Source: Legionella anisa (GTDB taxonomy: Bacteria > Pseudomonadota > Gammaproteobacteria > Legionellales > Legionellaceae). Taken from it: a DNA stretch of 44,230 bases. A model generated the notes under the pieces. The model ran no database searches. It was given only the letters and a program-made list of their open reading frames with translations, and was not told where the DNA came from. The stretch is from the NCBI RefSeq assembly GCF_001467525.1, contig NZ_LNXS01000012.1:1-44230 (forward strand), given 5' to 3'. This document shows positions 27,219 through 36,158 of the stretch, piece after piece; position 1 is the stretch's first letter; every line of letters begins with the position of its first letter. The position numbers and the translations under genes were made by a program.

Positions 27219-29300
27219 TTACCAATGAGTCAGGGCTGTGTAGGTATTTTTGGAATGAGTCTTTAAAAATTCAGTAAAATCTTTAGTATCTAAAGGCTGA
27301 CTAAAGTAAAAACCTTGCATTATGTAACATCCGTTTTCTTTTAAAAATTTAATTTGCTCTAGCGTTTCTACACCTTCTGCCAGACAATCAATATTCATCC
27401 GATGTGCCAATGCAATGGTATTAATTACAATATTTCTACTGTCGATACTGACTTCAATATCTTGAATAAAGGTTTTATCAATTTTTATTTTATTCACTTT
27501 GAATAACTTCAGATTTCCGAATTCTGAATAACCAGTACCGAAGTCATCAATGGCCAGGGCGATACCCATCTCAGTAAATTTATTAATAATTGGAATGGCT
27601 TCGTTTTGAAATGCATTAGATTCTGTCAGTTCCAATTCGAGATACTTGGGAGAAAGTTTTAGTTTATTTAAAATTTCCCCAATACGCTCAACCACATCAT
27701 GTTGTATTAATTGTTTTGCTGACAAGTTAACCGACATCGCTAGTTGAAATCCACTGTTGTGCCATTTCTTCAGCTGCTTGCATGCAGTACTTAAAACCCA
27801 TTCACCAATAGGCAGAATCATGCCGTTTGCTTCTGCTAAAGGAATAAATTCCATTGGAGAAAGCAATCCTAAAATCGGGCTCTTCCAACGGAGTAAAGCT
27901 TCTGCACCGCAAACAGTTCCAGTTCTCAAATCAATAAATGGCTGATAATTTAAAATGAGTTCGTTGTTTTCAATTGCATGATAGAGGTGGTTTTCAATAT
28001 TTAATTGTCTGGAGGCATCCGCAGTAATCACTGTATTGAAAATGCGTATACTGTTTCCTCCACGCTCGGTTGCTAGTGTACGAGCTGCCTCTGCATTCGT
28101 AATTAACGTATCTACATCTCTACCATCAGAGGGAAATACACTGAGACCAATACTTGCGGTTAAGTTCAATTCTTGTTGGGCAACATAGACAGGATTTTCT
28201 AATACAACAAATAAATCTTGGGTACACTCTTCGATTTCTAATGCATCCATGACTGGATTAATTAAAATAACAAACACATCTTTACGTAACAATGAAATAA
28301 AATATTTTTTATTCTTTTCCGCAAGATGAGCGAAACGCTGAGCAATGCGATGAATAATAGTTGCAGAAGCTTGATGGCCAATGCTGTCATTAATTTTCAT
28401 CATATTGTTTAATGAAAAGCAAGCAATGGCAAATTTTTGATGATCGCGAATTGCTCTTTCAGTGACACCTTGAATGTGATCATAAAGTAAACGCTCATTA
28501 GGTAAATCAGTTAATAAATCATGTGTTGCTTGGTAGGTGACTAATTTCAGTGACTTCTCTAATGCGTCCGTGCGCTCTTTGACCCGTTGCTCTAAGGACG
28601 CATTCATATTTTCCAGTTTACGACTAAGTAATGCGTTTTCATAACCCAAACGAAATAATTTTAAAATAATCCTGTTTCCAACAAAGCAAGCAATGAGCAT
28701 AAATATTCCGAGTACTAAAAATGCACCTGTAATCGAAGTACTGACGTTGTTGACCTTGGAGTGAGATACATCAATGATTAAATAAAGATGATATAAAAGT
28801 GTAGGGGTGAGTAAACACACAATACTGACGATTCCCATGGTTAAATCAAGTGCGGTGGAAAAGGAAAAACAAATCAAAACCGCGGACAAGAAGATAACCG
28901 TAGTCATTTTTTGATCAATACCATCATTCATAAACAAAATGCCAATGCTGCTCCATATCAGGCAGATTAAAATGACGATGTAGAGAAATCCTTGTCGACA
29001 TTTAATGATTTCTTTGTGGGTTATATGGCTGTATTCAAAACGGAGAGCCCATAAGACATTGAGCAAATTTGCAATCACCAGAAGGATATACCAAGAAATG
29101 ATTAATATCGGACGTGTCGAGCTATAGATTGCAAGAACATAAAGAAGAGCACCAAAAATATTGGCAAAAGCACCCAGCTTAACCATGCTGTGAAATGACT
29201 TGGCTGTTTCAAACTCAATTTTTTGATCAATTTTGCGTTGTTCACTGGAAGTGAGTTGTGGCGCCTCGACAAACTTATGTCCTTTAGTGGGCTGTGACAT
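27219..29300 (-). CDS. Membrane-bound degenerate GGDEF - EAL protein, probable c-di-GMP phosphodiesterase
   Basis: The protein has 693 residues from the ATG at 29300, which has 'aaggag' five bases upstream; an upstream ATG at 29321 lacks such a site. An N-terminal block (about 40-215) has around six hydrophobic membrane segments, followed by a coiled coil ('NMNASLEQRVKERTDALEKS'). The GGDEF domain is degenerate: the signature is 'RKDVF' (about 335), so cyclase activity is not expected. The EAL domain looks intact: 'EALLRW' (about 466), 'DDFGTGYSE' (about 584), 'KIDKTFI', 'AEGVET' and 'QGFYFSQP'. The predicted role is c-di-GMP hydrolysis at the inner membrane. It lies directly upstream of the PKS in the same direction, so a regulatory link is possible but unproven. 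Confidence 0.93.
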   Translation of the reverse strand: MSQPTKGHKFVEAPQLTSSEQRKIDQKIEFETAKSFHSMVKLGAFANIFGALLYVLAIYSSTRPILIISWYILLVIANLLNVLWALRFEYSHITHKEIIKCRQGFLYIVILICLIWSSIGILFMNDGIDQKMTTVIFLSAVLICFSFSTALDLTMGIVSIVCLLTPTLLYHLYLIIDVSHSKVNNVSTSITGAFLVLGIFMLIACFVGNRIILKLFRLGYENALLSRKLENMNASLEQRVKERTDALEKSLKLVTYQATHDLLTDLPNERLLYDHIQGVTERAIRDHQKFAIACFSLNNMMKINDSIGHQASATIIHRIAQRFAHLAEKNKKYFISLLRKDVFVILINPVMDALEIEECTQDLFVVLENPVYVAQQELNLTASIGLSVFPSDGRDVDTLITNAEAARTLATERGGNSIRIFNTVITADASRQLNIENHLYHAIENNELILNYQPFIDLRTGTVCGAEALLRWKSPILGLLSPMEFIPLAEANGMILPIGEWVLSTACKQLKKWHNSGFQLAMSVNLSAKQLIQHDVVERIGEILNKLKLSPKYLELELTESNAFQNEAIPIINKFTEMGIALAIDDFGTGYSEFGNLKLFKVNKIKIDKTFIQDIEVSIDSRNIVINTIALAHRMNIDCLAEGVETLEQIKFLKENGCYIMQGFYFSQPLDTKDFTEFLKTHSKNTYTALTHW

Positions 29301-29393
29301 ACAAGCTCCTTGCTCAATCATATAGATGATTAAGTCATTCCCAATCCCTATAGTATAGTATAATTACTATTTTGTCTTATTGCTCAAAATTAT

Positions 29394-31082
29394 TTAAATT
29401 GTTAAAATATAAAGCATAACCTCCAAAGAACGCTCATTTTGTATGCGTGCTGGAATTTTTTCTTGTTTTACGCTCTTAAATTGATTTTGTTCTGCCAATT
29501 TTTGAACGTAGTCAGGATGATGGCTGAAACGAGCACTTGTTTCAATGGACCAAGAGGTTGTTGCGCTGATTTCAGTGGTAAAAATAAAATAGCCTCCAGG
29601 CTTTAGATGTTGATGAATGGTATGAAATAACGTATCAAGCTCGCCAAAATAGGGAAAAACATCCGCTGCAATGATGAGGTCATAAGAGGCTTTATTTTGC
29701 TGAAGAAATTGACTGATTTCAGCTTCTACCAAATTATCATAAATTCCTTTTTCTTTGGCTTGGGCCAGCATTTTTCCTGAAATATCTACCCCGGTTAAAT
29801 GTTTACTTCGTTCACGAAGAACAATACCCGTGAGGCCGGTTCCACATCCCAAATCCAAAGCATGCGCATTTGTAGGTAATTCCAATTGATGGATTACACG
29901 CGCTATATGCTGTGGAATGGAGTACTGCAGTGTGCTCTTCATGTGTTGATCATAATAAAGTGCATAGTTATTAAACAAATTATGCGCGTACTCAGGAGTG
30001 GTTGTTGCCTGTTCATTCCCTGTAAGGGCATGGAGCATATGTGCGCTGATTGTATCTTGGGGATTAATTGCCAGAGCGCGTTCTAAGTATTCTTTTGCTT
30101 TGTCTCTTTGCTCTAACTTAAGATAAATTGCAGCTAAATTATTTAAAGAGGAAGTATGAGTGCTCTCAAGCTCAATGATGTGCTCAAAAAGAATAATGGC
30201 TTCATTCAAATGACCTAAAGCCATTTGCGCTACGCCAGAATTGTACAAATATTCAATATTATCAGGTTCTTTTTGAAGTAATACGTCATAATGCATGAGT
30301 GCATTCTCAAAGCGATCATGATGCATGAATGTAGCGGCCAGGTTATTACGTGCTTCGATATTTTCATTATCTAAGGCTAATGCCTTGCTGAAATAATCAA
30401 TTGCCAATTGGTTTTGTTGCCTTTTCAAAGCAATGACGCCCAAATTGGAAAGGGCTTCTATTTGCCTACTGTCTTGTTCCAAAACATTTTGAAATGCTTT
30501 TTCTGCTTCAGCAAGAGCGTTTTTTTCCAGATGCAACACGCCGAGATAGAAAAGGGCTTCTGTATGAAATGGATTTAAGGATACTACATTATTAAATTGG
30601 ATTTTGGCGGCTTCCAATTGATTATTTTGCAGCAATAATAAGCCTAAATTAAAGTGTGCTGCACTAAAATCAGGTTCAGCATGGACTGCTCGCGTATAAT
30701 GTAATAGGGCTTGGGCATAGTTATTTTGCAATGCATAGACCGTTGCCAGATTATTATGGGCCTGGGCATAATCCGGCTGCAATTGAATGGCTTGCTGGTA
30801 ATATTCAATTGCCTTGCCCAGTTGATGTGATTTTTTGTAGGCATTCGCAAGGTTATTCAGCAGCCCCGCATTATCAGGACTTAAGGAGAGTGCTTGTAAT
30901 AAATAGAGAATTGCATTATCCATATCACCTAATTGAGCATAAGTGAGCCCTAAAAAATGCAAAGTGTTCAGATGCTTGGGTTCCTGAGACAAGATTTGTT
31001 CATAGAGGCTAATGGCTTGTGGCAACTGACCTTCGTACTGGAATTTATATGCTTGCGCAAAGAGTGCATCTGTATCCATCAT
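29394..31082 (-). CDS. TPR-repeat protein fused to a SAM-dependent methyltransferase
   Basis: The first 350 or so residues are about ten consecutive tetratricopeptide repeats, with regular 'NLA..Y...G....A' patterns such as 'LNNLANAYKKSHQLGKAIEY'. From about residue 385 there is a class I methyltransferase with 'LDLGCGTGLTG' (about 407), 'GVDISGKML', 'YDLIIAADVFPYFG' and 'LKPGGYFIFTTE'. The TPR part probably binds a protein substrate or partner; the methyl acceptor is unknown. The ATG at 31082 overlaps the rdgB stop by one base (TGATG), suggesting coupled translation; a TTG at 31085 and an ATG at 31079 are alternatives. The gene belongs to the minus-strand run leading to the PKS, but nothing else ties it to polyketide tailoring. 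Confidence 0.9.
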   Translation of the reverse strand: MMDTDALFAQAYKFQYEGQLPQAISLYEQILSQEPKHLNTLHFLGLTYAQLGDMDNAILYLLQALSLSPDNAGLLNNLANAYKKSHQLGKAIEYYQQAIQLQPDYAQAHNNLATVYALQNNYAQALLHYTRAVHAEPDFSAAHFNLGLLLLQNNQLEAAKIQFNNVVSLNPFHTEALFYLGVLHLEKNALAEAEKAFQNVLEQDSRQIEALSNLGVIALKRQQNQLAIDYFSKALALDNENIEARNNLAATFMHHDRFENALMHYDVLLQKEPDNIEYLYNSGVAQMALGHLNEAIILFEHIIELESTHTSSLNNLAAIYLKLEQRDKAKEYLERALAINPQDTISAHMLHALTGNEQATTTPEYAHNLFNNYALYYDQHMKSTLQYSIPQHIARVIHQLELPTNAHALDLGCGTGLTGIVLRERSKHLTGVDISGKMLAQAKEKGIYDNLVEAEISQFLQQNKASYDLIIAADVFPYFGELDTLFHTIHQHLKPGGYFIFTTEISATTSWSIETSARFSHHPDYVQKLAEQNQFKSVKQEKIPARIQNERSLEVMLYILTI

Positions 31083-31669
31083 CAATTCTTAATTAGTAAA
31101 TCGCGCAATTGCTTTAATGCTTGTGCACGGTGACTGATATTATTTTTAATTTTAGCAGGTAATTGCGCTACTGTGCATTGAAAGTCAGGGATATAAAATA
31201 TGGGATCATAACCAAATCCACCTTCGCCAACGGGGAAGGTATGAATTATTCCTTTGCAGCGGCCTGTGGCAATGATTGGCATAGGATCTTTTGCGTGGTG
31301 TACCAGCGCAATCGCACAATAAAACCAAGCTTCTCGTTGTATTGAGGGTACATGAGCCATTTTTTCCAATAATAAATGAATGTTTTCTGCATCGGTTGCC
31401 TTGTTGCCTGCGTAACGCGCAGAATAAATACCCGGCTCGCCATTTAAAGCAGGTACTACTAAACCCGAATCATCGGCTAAAGCAGGTTTTTCCGCATGGA
31501 AACTGGCGTGGCGTGCTTTGATGAGTGCATTTTCAATAAAGCTTAAACCATCTTCCACAGCATCTGAAATTCCTAAATCGGTTTGAGGAATGCATTCAAT
31601 TGGAGCTAATAAATCACACAATTCTTTGATTTTACCGGGATTACTGGTAGCAAGAATAATTTCTTTCAT
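31082..31669 (-). CDS. rdgB: XTP/dITP diphosphatase (RdgB/HAM1 family)
   Basis: This house-cleaning enzyme hydrolyses dITP, XTP and ITP to the monophosphates, keeping deaminated purines out of DNA. Its 195 residues match the family. Signatures are the N-terminal '[13 protein letters not shown]', '[21 protein letters not shown]' (split: ADDSGL, then [12 protein letters not shown]), 'GFGYDPIF' and the C-terminal 'SHRAQAL'. The start has no strong Shine-Dalgarno sequence. It is the first gene of the minus-strand run and overlaps the TPR-methyltransferase by one base. It is a core gene and marks the normal chromosomal backbone. Confidence 0.97.
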   Translation of the reverse strand: MKEIILATSNPGKIKELCDLLAPIECIPQTDLGISDAVEDGLSFIENALIKARHASFHAEKPALADDSGLVVPALNGEPGIYSARYAGNKATDAENIHLLLEKMAHVPSIQREAWFYCAIALVHHAKDPMPIIATGRCKGIIHTFPVGEGGFGYDPIFYIPDFQCTVAQLPAKIKNNISHRAQALKQLRDLLIKN

Positions 31670-31702
31670 AATTTAGATCACAAAAAATAGATAAAAAGTA
31701 AC

Positions 31703-31869
31703 TTGGGTGCAGTGGCACTGCCACTAAGTTAAGATAAATTGTCATCCCTGCGAAGGCAGGGATCCCTCCACCAAACAAGGTGAGGTACCGATTGATGAAT
31801 GGATTCCCGTCTTCGCGGGAATGACATAATCCTTAAACTTAACGGGAGTGCAGCGCAGCGAAACCCAGG
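31703..31869. repeat. Composite palindromic repeat
   Basis: The outer arms 'cttgggtgcagtggcactgc' and 'gtgcagcgcagcgaaaccca' enclose inner arms ('aagttaagataaattgtcat' against 'atgacataatccttaaactt'). The centre holds 'catccctgcgaaggcaggga' and 'attcccgtcttcgcgggaat'. This is one repeat nested in another, of the REP type also seen at 33084 and 36159. Confidence 0.75.
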
Positions 31870-32160
31870 ATATTAGTGCTGTTCTATTGCACCTCCAACA
31901 GATTTTTTTACCTATGCTATTAAAAAAATCCAGTTTAACGTGATGGCTTAAAAATATAAATTAAATTTTGTTGTGACATAGCGTTACCAAACTTTATACT
32001 TATACTGTGTTGCAAGTTCCCTCGGATTCAGTCATTTATATTTAAAAATCTTAATAGAGATCATAATTTACTTTTTTTGAACACTTTACTGCTCAAAAAA
32101 TAAACTAAATAAATGGCGTTATTACAGCGCTTGGGCTAAAATATGGTTTTTGGCCGGAGC
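31870..32160 (+). promoter_or_regulatory. AT-rich upstream region of the EamA gene
   Basis: No gene is supported. 'ttgtga' (31971-31976) and 'tatact' (31995-32000) are 18 bp apart and could be a promoter, giving a leader of about 160 bases. The RBS 'ggag' at 32156-32159 sets the start of the transporter. Confidence 0.35.
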
Positions 32161-32164
32161 ATTG

Positions 32165-33061
32165 ATGATGCCTATTACACATCTTTTGTTGGCTCTTTTA
32201 GTTGTTGTGATTTGGGGGGTAAATTTTCTTTTTGTTTCCTTCGGACTGGAAGAAATTTCACCTTTATTACTCTGTGCCTTACGTTTTTTATTGGCAAGTA
32301 TTCCAGCCATTTTTTTTATTAAAATTCCTCAATCTTCATTCAAAGCGATTGTTCTCTATGGTTTTGTAATGTTTGCATTACAATTTGCTTTTCTTTTTAT
32401 TGGCATGAGTGTTGGTATGCCTGCTGGAATGGCATCGTTGCTGATGCAAACACAAGTATTTTTCAGCATGTTTTTTGCAGTGATTTTCTTGGGTGAGCAG
32501 CCTAATATGGGACAAATTCTTGGAGCGCTTGTTGCTTTTGCTGGCATTGGTTTAGTTGCTATGCATTTTGATAGCGATATCTCTTTGATTGGCTTTATCT
32601 TTATTCTTGCTGCTGCAGCGACTTGGGGACTGGGGAATTTAATCACCAAGAGAATTAAAGGAAGTAATACCAACATGATGGCAATTATTGCATGGGGAAG
32701 TTTTGTTGCATGCATCCCCATGTTTCTTTTTTCTTTGATGTTTGAAGGACCTTCGAGTTTTGTTTATACCTATGAGCATATAAGTTGGCGTGGGACCTTA
32801 TCGTTGTTTTATATTGTTTTTGCTTCAACTTGGATAGGTTATGGCGTTTGGAACTGGCTTATTGCTCGATATCCAGTAGGAGTGGTCGCTCCATTTACTT
32901 TATTGGTCCCTATTGTTGCTATTCTGAGTTCTGTTTTAGTCCTGGGTGAGCCTTTTCAATTATGGAAGCTTGCTGCCGGATTATTAGTGATTGGTGGTCT
33001 GTGCATCAATGTATTGGGTGCACGTTTCTTTGCAGTGAAAGTGCAATCAGAAACTGCCTAA
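32165..33061 (+). CDS. EamA/DMT-superfamily transporter
   Basis: This is a predicted ten-helix inner-membrane permease of about 298 residues made of two repeated EamA halves. The first half begins 'LLALLVVVIWGVNFLFVSFG', with the 'W..n' motif typical of the family, and the second begins near 'GFIFILAAAATWGLGNLITK'. A 'LGEQP' motif closes the first half and 'LGEPF' the second, as expected. Start: 'ggag' at 32156-32159 fits the ATG at 32165 or 32168; the TTG at 32150 lies before this RBS. The substrate cannot be read from the sequence (family members export amino acids and metabolites). It stands alone between repeat elements. Confidence 0.92.
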   Translation: MMPITHLLLALLVVVIWGVNFLFVSFGLEEISPLLLCALRFLLASIPAIFFIKIPQSSFKAIVLYGFVMFALQFAFLFIGMSVGMPAGMASLLMQTQVFFSMFFAVIFLGEQPNMGQILGALVAFAGIGLVAMHFDSDISLIGFIFILAAAATWGLGNLITKRIKGSNTNMMAIIAWGSFVACIPMFLFSLMFEGPSSFVYTYEHISWRGTLSLFYIVFASTWIGYGVWNWLIARYPVGVVAPFTLLVPIVAILSSVLVLGEPFQLWKLAAGLLVIGGLCINVLGARFFAVKVQSETA

Positions 33062-33083
33062 GATAAATTGATAAACCCAATAG

Positions 33084-33141
33084 TGTAGCCTGGGTGCAGC
33101 GCAGCGAAACCCGGGTTCCGCTGCGCTGCACCCAGGCTACA
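33084..33141. repeat. REP-type palindrome
   Basis: This is a nearly perfect hairpin with arms 'tgtagcctgggtgcagcgca' and its complement around 'gaaacccgggttc'. It lies just after the EamA gene, so it may also stop transcription or protect the 3' end. A second, disrupted copy is at 36159. Confidence 0.9.
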
Positions 33142-33199
33142 TTTTTATTGCAAAAATGAGATACTATATGTCTTCTGTTATAAGTATTGGCCTTCAATT

Positions 33200-34027
33200 G
33201 TGATTAATTCTTCGAAAACCATCATATTGTGCGCAGATGATTTTGGTTTGGAACCCGGAGTTTCGGAAGGGATTTTAAAATTAGCACGCAAGGGGCGTTT
33301 GTCCGCTGTGAGCTGTATGGTAAATATGCCTGGTTTTATTCCTTATGCCAAAGAACTACGCAACTTAAAAAAAAGTAAACCAATCAAAGTGGGTTTACAT
33401 TTTAATCTAACGGAAGGTTATTTAGCATCTATTCCAGAAAAATCGTGTTTTTCTTTACATGAATTGCTGATTAAAACGCATATGCGCTCGATAAAATTAT
33501 CCCTCATTGCAAAAGAATTTTTGGCGCAACTGGACCAATTTACAGAAGCCATGCAACAACTTCCTGATTTTATTGATGGCCACCAGCATGTCCATCAATT
33601 TCCTGTAATACGGAATGTTATTTTGGATCTCTATGCACAAAGATTGAAAGGTCATGGCACTTCCATTCGTTCTACGTGGCCTTCCATTGATTTGCCTCAA
33701 TCTTGGTTTAAAGCAAAAATATTGAGTCTTACAGGAGGTAAGGCCTTACTGAAGCAACTCATCGAATTGGGCATCCCCCACAATCGTTACTTCTCAGGTA
33801 TTTATGATTTTGCCCCGGCAACAAACTATAGAGAATTATTCAGGAGATGGATGAGTTTAACCAGGGAAAATACTCTAATTATGTGCCATCCGGGGGAAAG
33901 CTCCAATAGTACAGATCCTATCGCACATGCGCGTCTTAAAGAGTTTAATTATTTTTTAAGTGACGAGTTTTTAAAGGATTGTGATGAATTTCATGTTCAC
34001 TTAGAGCAGCATGAGAATTTATTATAA
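33200..34027 (+). CDS. YdjC/ChbG/HpnK-family carbohydrate deacetylase
   Basis: This is a predicted metal-dependent deacetylase of N-acetylated sugars or related lipids (275 residues). The N-terminus holds the catalytic and metal-binding Asp pair in 'ILCADDFGL' (13-14). Metal-ligand His residues are seen in 'GLHFNLTEG' (67) and 'DGHQHVHQFP' (about 125-134), and a late motif 'MCHPGESS' is conserved in the family. The start is a GTG at 33200 without a clear RBS; no better start exists upstream in this frame, and the DDF motif leaves little room downstream. Within the family it resembles HpnK-like proteins of hopanoid or lipid pathways as much as ChbG of chitobiose use; no chitobiose genes are nearby. 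Confidence 0.88.
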   Translation: MINSSKTIILCADDFGLEPGVSEGILKLARKGRLSAVSCMVNMPGFIPYAKELRNLKKSKPIKVGLHFNLTEGYLASIPEKSCFSLHELLIKTHMRSIKLSLIAKEFLAQLDQFTEAMQQLPDFIDGHQHVHQFPVIRNVILDLYAQRLKGHGTSIRSTWPSIDLPQSWFKAKILSLTGGKALLKQLIELGIPHNRYFSGIYDFAPATNYRELFRRWMSLTRENTLIMCHPGESSNSTDPIAHARLKEFNYFLSDEFLKDCDEFHVHLEQHENLL

Positions 34028-34178
34028 GACAATTTCTGCTTAAATTTACGTACTTAATTTTTTTATGTATTATCTTCTAGGAGCTGTAGGCAAATTCTAC
34101 CATTTTGTCTCAATCTGGTGAATTGTCACTAGATCCTGAACATATAATCTGTTTGAATAAAAAGGAAGTAAAACCTTG

Positions 34179-34550
34179 ATGGACTTTTTTTGGATCTCTT
34201 TGGGTGCGATCATTGGCGCAAATTTGCGTTATCTTGTGAGCCGTTTTTCCGCTAAGTATTTATCGGCAGATATTCCTTTTGGAACGTTCATTGTTAATCT
34301 TACTGGAAGCTTTATTCTGGGTTTTTTTCTTGCCTTGACTTTAGATCGAGTGGAGGTTGATCCGCGATGGCGCTTGTTTGTTGCCGTTGGATTTTGTGGG
34401 GCTTACACCACGTTTTCAACTTACAGTTACGAAACCTATATGCTTCTCGAGCAAAGTGATTATGGACTTGCTGCACTAAATTTTATTTGTAATAATCTTT
34501 TTTCACTATTAGCAGTTATTGCGGGCATAGTCCTCGCTCGGGCAATTTGA
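34179..34550 (+). CDS. crcB: Fluoride channel CrcB/FluC
   Basis: This is a small dimeric inner-membrane channel that expels fluoride. Its 123 residues with four hydrophobic helices match the family. Signatures are 'GAIIGANLRYLVSR' at the N-terminus, 'PFGTFIVNLTGSFILGF' (the conserved Asn) and 'GFCGAYTTFSTYSYE' (the TTFST fluoride-path motif). The ATG at 34179 follows 'aaggaag' (34162-34168); a TTG three bases earlier is also possible. The DUF190 gene starts one base after the stop, so the two form an operon. I looked for a fluoride riboswitch upstream and saw none. Confidence 0.96.
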   Translation: MDFFWISLGAIIGANLRYLVSRFSAKYLSADIPFGTFIVNLTGSFILGFFLALTLDRVEVDPRWRLFVAVGFCGAYTTFSTYSYETYMLLEQSDYGLAALNFICNNLFSLLAVIAGIVLARAI

Positions 34551-34551
34551 T

Positions 34552-34881
34552 ATGAATCATGTTAAAGTTTCTATCTACATTAATGAATCGGATAAATGGC
34601 AGCATCGTCCCTTGCACATCGAGCTATTAGGAATGCTCGATAAAAATGAAATTGCGGGGGGGACCGTTTTGCGCGCAGTTGCCGGATTTACATTTAAAAG
34701 TCCTGTTGTCTCTGCCTCATTAGTAGATATAGGAAGTAAGCTTCCTTTAGTTGTGCAATTCATTGATACAGTAGAAAAGATAGATTCTATATTACCTAAA
34801 GTGCAGGAAATGGTTGGGAAGCGTCTCATTATTCGCGAGCCTGTAGAAGTAGTTAGCGGGATTTATCCCGACTCCTATTAA
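34552..34881 (+). CDS. DUF190-family protein partnered with FluC
   Basis: This is a small cytoplasmic protein of 109 residues in the DUF190 family, which often sits beside crcB/fluC. Typical features are the N-terminal strand 'VKVSIYINESDKW', the helix 'PLHIELLGMLDKNEIAGGTV' and 'GFTFKSPVVSASLVDIGSKL' followed by 'LPLVVQFIDT'. The fold is expected to be ferredoxin-like and related to PII-type regulators. It is one base from fluC and so is translationally linked. A role in fluoride response is inferred from this conserved pairing, not from any catalytic motif. Confidence 0.9.
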   Translation: MNHVKVSIYINESDKWQHRPLHIELLGMLDKNEIAGGTVLRAVAGFTFKSPVVSASLVDIGSKLPLVVQFIDTVEKIDSILPKVQEMVGKRLIIREPVEVVSGIYPDSY

Positions 34882-34965
34882 CATCGATGTTCTAGCATGA
34901 CTGAACATAGACGTGTCAAATTTTAACGTTCTCTTTTCCAGATTGACTTAATTTTATGCCATAAT

Positions 34966-35010
34966 TTGTTGTAAAAATCTATTTATATACTATAATAATC
35001 TATAAATAGA
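34966..35010 (+). promoter_or_regulatory. Promoter and palindromic operator of the Xre-RES module
   Basis: A perfect 10-bp inverted repeat ('tctatttata' at 34978-34987 and 'tataaataga' at 35001-35010) surrounds a good -10 box 'tataat' (34991-34996). A weak -35 'ttgttg' lies at 34966. This is the layout expected for antitoxin autorepression. The RBS 'gagggtttt' follows directly. Confidence 0.65.
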
Positions 35011-35020
35011 GGGTTTTATC

Positions 35021-35422
35021 ATGAATCATGTGCATTTGGCATCTTTAACAGCTCAAGATTTAAGTGAGGACGTTCTAAAACGTAATACCCAGAATGCGAT
35101 TGCACTTTTTAAACATTGGCAATTAAAAAATGAAGAGGAGTGTGAACTCTTAGGCGGGATAAGTCCTGCACAACTTGCCAAATTTAAAAAAGGAACAGCA
35201 CACATATCTGGCAGAGACACAATCGAACGGGTAGGTAATCTTTTAGGGATTCATAAAAATCTGCGAATTCTCTATCCATACAATCGAGAAATAGTCTATC
35301 AATGGATAAAAGGGAGAAATCAAAAACTCCATAATCTTCGTCCATTGGATGTTATGTTGGAGCAAGGTTATATTGGAATTGCTCAAATAAGACGACTCAC
35401 TGATTTTATGCGAGGTCAGTAA
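35021..35422 (+). CDS. Xre/MbcA/ParS-type antitoxin
   Basis: This 133-residue protein is the antitoxin of a RES-Xre pair. Residues about 30-85 form the Xre-like DNA-binding part ('EECELLGGISPAQLAKFKKG'), and the C-terminus is the DUF2384/MbcA-ParS toxin-binding part ('LDVMLEQGYIGIAQIRRLTD'). It would neutralise the downstream RES enzyme and repress its own promoter through the palindrome at 34978-35010. The toxin gene begins two bases after the stop, so both are translated from one message. The start has 'agaggg' about nine bases upstream. Confidence 0.93.
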   Translation: MNHVHLASLTAQDLSEDVLKRNTQNAIALFKHWQLKNEEECELLGGISPAQLAKFKKGTAHISGRDTIERVGNLLGIHKNLRILYPYNREIVYQWIKGRNQKLHNLRPLDVMLEQGYIGIAQIRRLTDFMRGQ

Positions 35423-35424
35423 AC

Positions 35425-36132
35425 GTGTCATTATTTGATGCTGTCAGAGAATATTCACAAGATATTTTTAGAAATATAAGAGGCATAAAGGTATCCCAGG
35501 ATTTATTCGATGATCTCAGTGATGATCCAGCAAATTGGGAAGCGGCCAATACCATAGAAAGTCATACTCATCCTGTGTTAACCAATCAATCGTTAATTCA
35601 ACGGGCATTTGATTACAGCAAAAATGATTTTATTGATTATCCATTTGAAAAGATAACCAGTTCACGTTACAGCGATGGGGCAATTGCTTGCTGGTATGGA
35701 TCAGAAACGCTGAAAACAACAATTTATGAAACAAGATATCATTTTATGCAGGAAATCAAAGATTCCTGGGAGATTTTTCAAACCCAAGATACAGTCATTA
35801 TCGATAGACGGGTTGCGAAAATTTATTGTCAGGGATTAGGTCTTGATTTGACAGGGAAAAAAGAAGAGTTCCCCTGGCTCATTGATCCGAATAATTATAC
35901 GCAATGCCAAGAAACAGGTCGAAGAGTGGCTCATGAAGGACATCCATTATTGATTGTTCCGTCTGCTCGGGATCCAGAAGGAATTAATCTCGTAGTTTTT
36001 AATCCCGCGTTACTTTCCAACCCCAGGGAGTATTGCAGGTTAAAGTATATCTTTGATACAAAAAAGAAGAAAATTCAATGTCTTAGAGGGGAAGAGGAAA
36101 TCATATTGGAACAAAGTAGCATGAATATTTAA
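35425..36132 (+). CDS. RES-domain toxin (NAD-degrading)
   Basis: This 235-residue protein has the RES fold, known from MbcT and Xre-RES systems to degrade NAD+. The core residues are visible: Arg in 'SSRYSDGAIACWYGSE' (about 81), Glu in 'TIYETRYHF' (about 102), and Ser in 'LIVPSARDPEGINLVVFNP' (about 180). The N-terminal 60 residues precede the usual RES core. The start is a GTG two bases after the antitoxin stop, which should keep toxin output low. The reading frame is intact, so it is probably an active module. It is followed by a cluster of palindromic repeats, a common setting for accessory genes. Confidence 0.92.
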   Translation: MSLFDAVREYSQDIFRNIRGIKVSQDLFDDLSDDPANWEAANTIESHTHPVLTNQSLIQRAFDYSKNDFIDYPFEKITSSRYSDGAIACWYGSETLKTTIYETRYHFMQEIKDSWEIFQTQDTVIIDRRVAKIYCQGLGLDLTGKKEEFPWLIDPNNYTQCQETGRRVAHEGHPLLIVPSARDPEGINLVVFNPALLSNPREYCRLKYIFDTKKKKIQCLRGEEEIILEQSSMNI

Positions 36133-36158
36133 AAATCGTATACATTGTTTGGATGCAT

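Noticed and set aside
34028..34178. Fluoride riboswitch upstream of crcB
   Set aside because: No conserved riboswitch core or pseudoknot pattern could be found in this AT-rich stretch.
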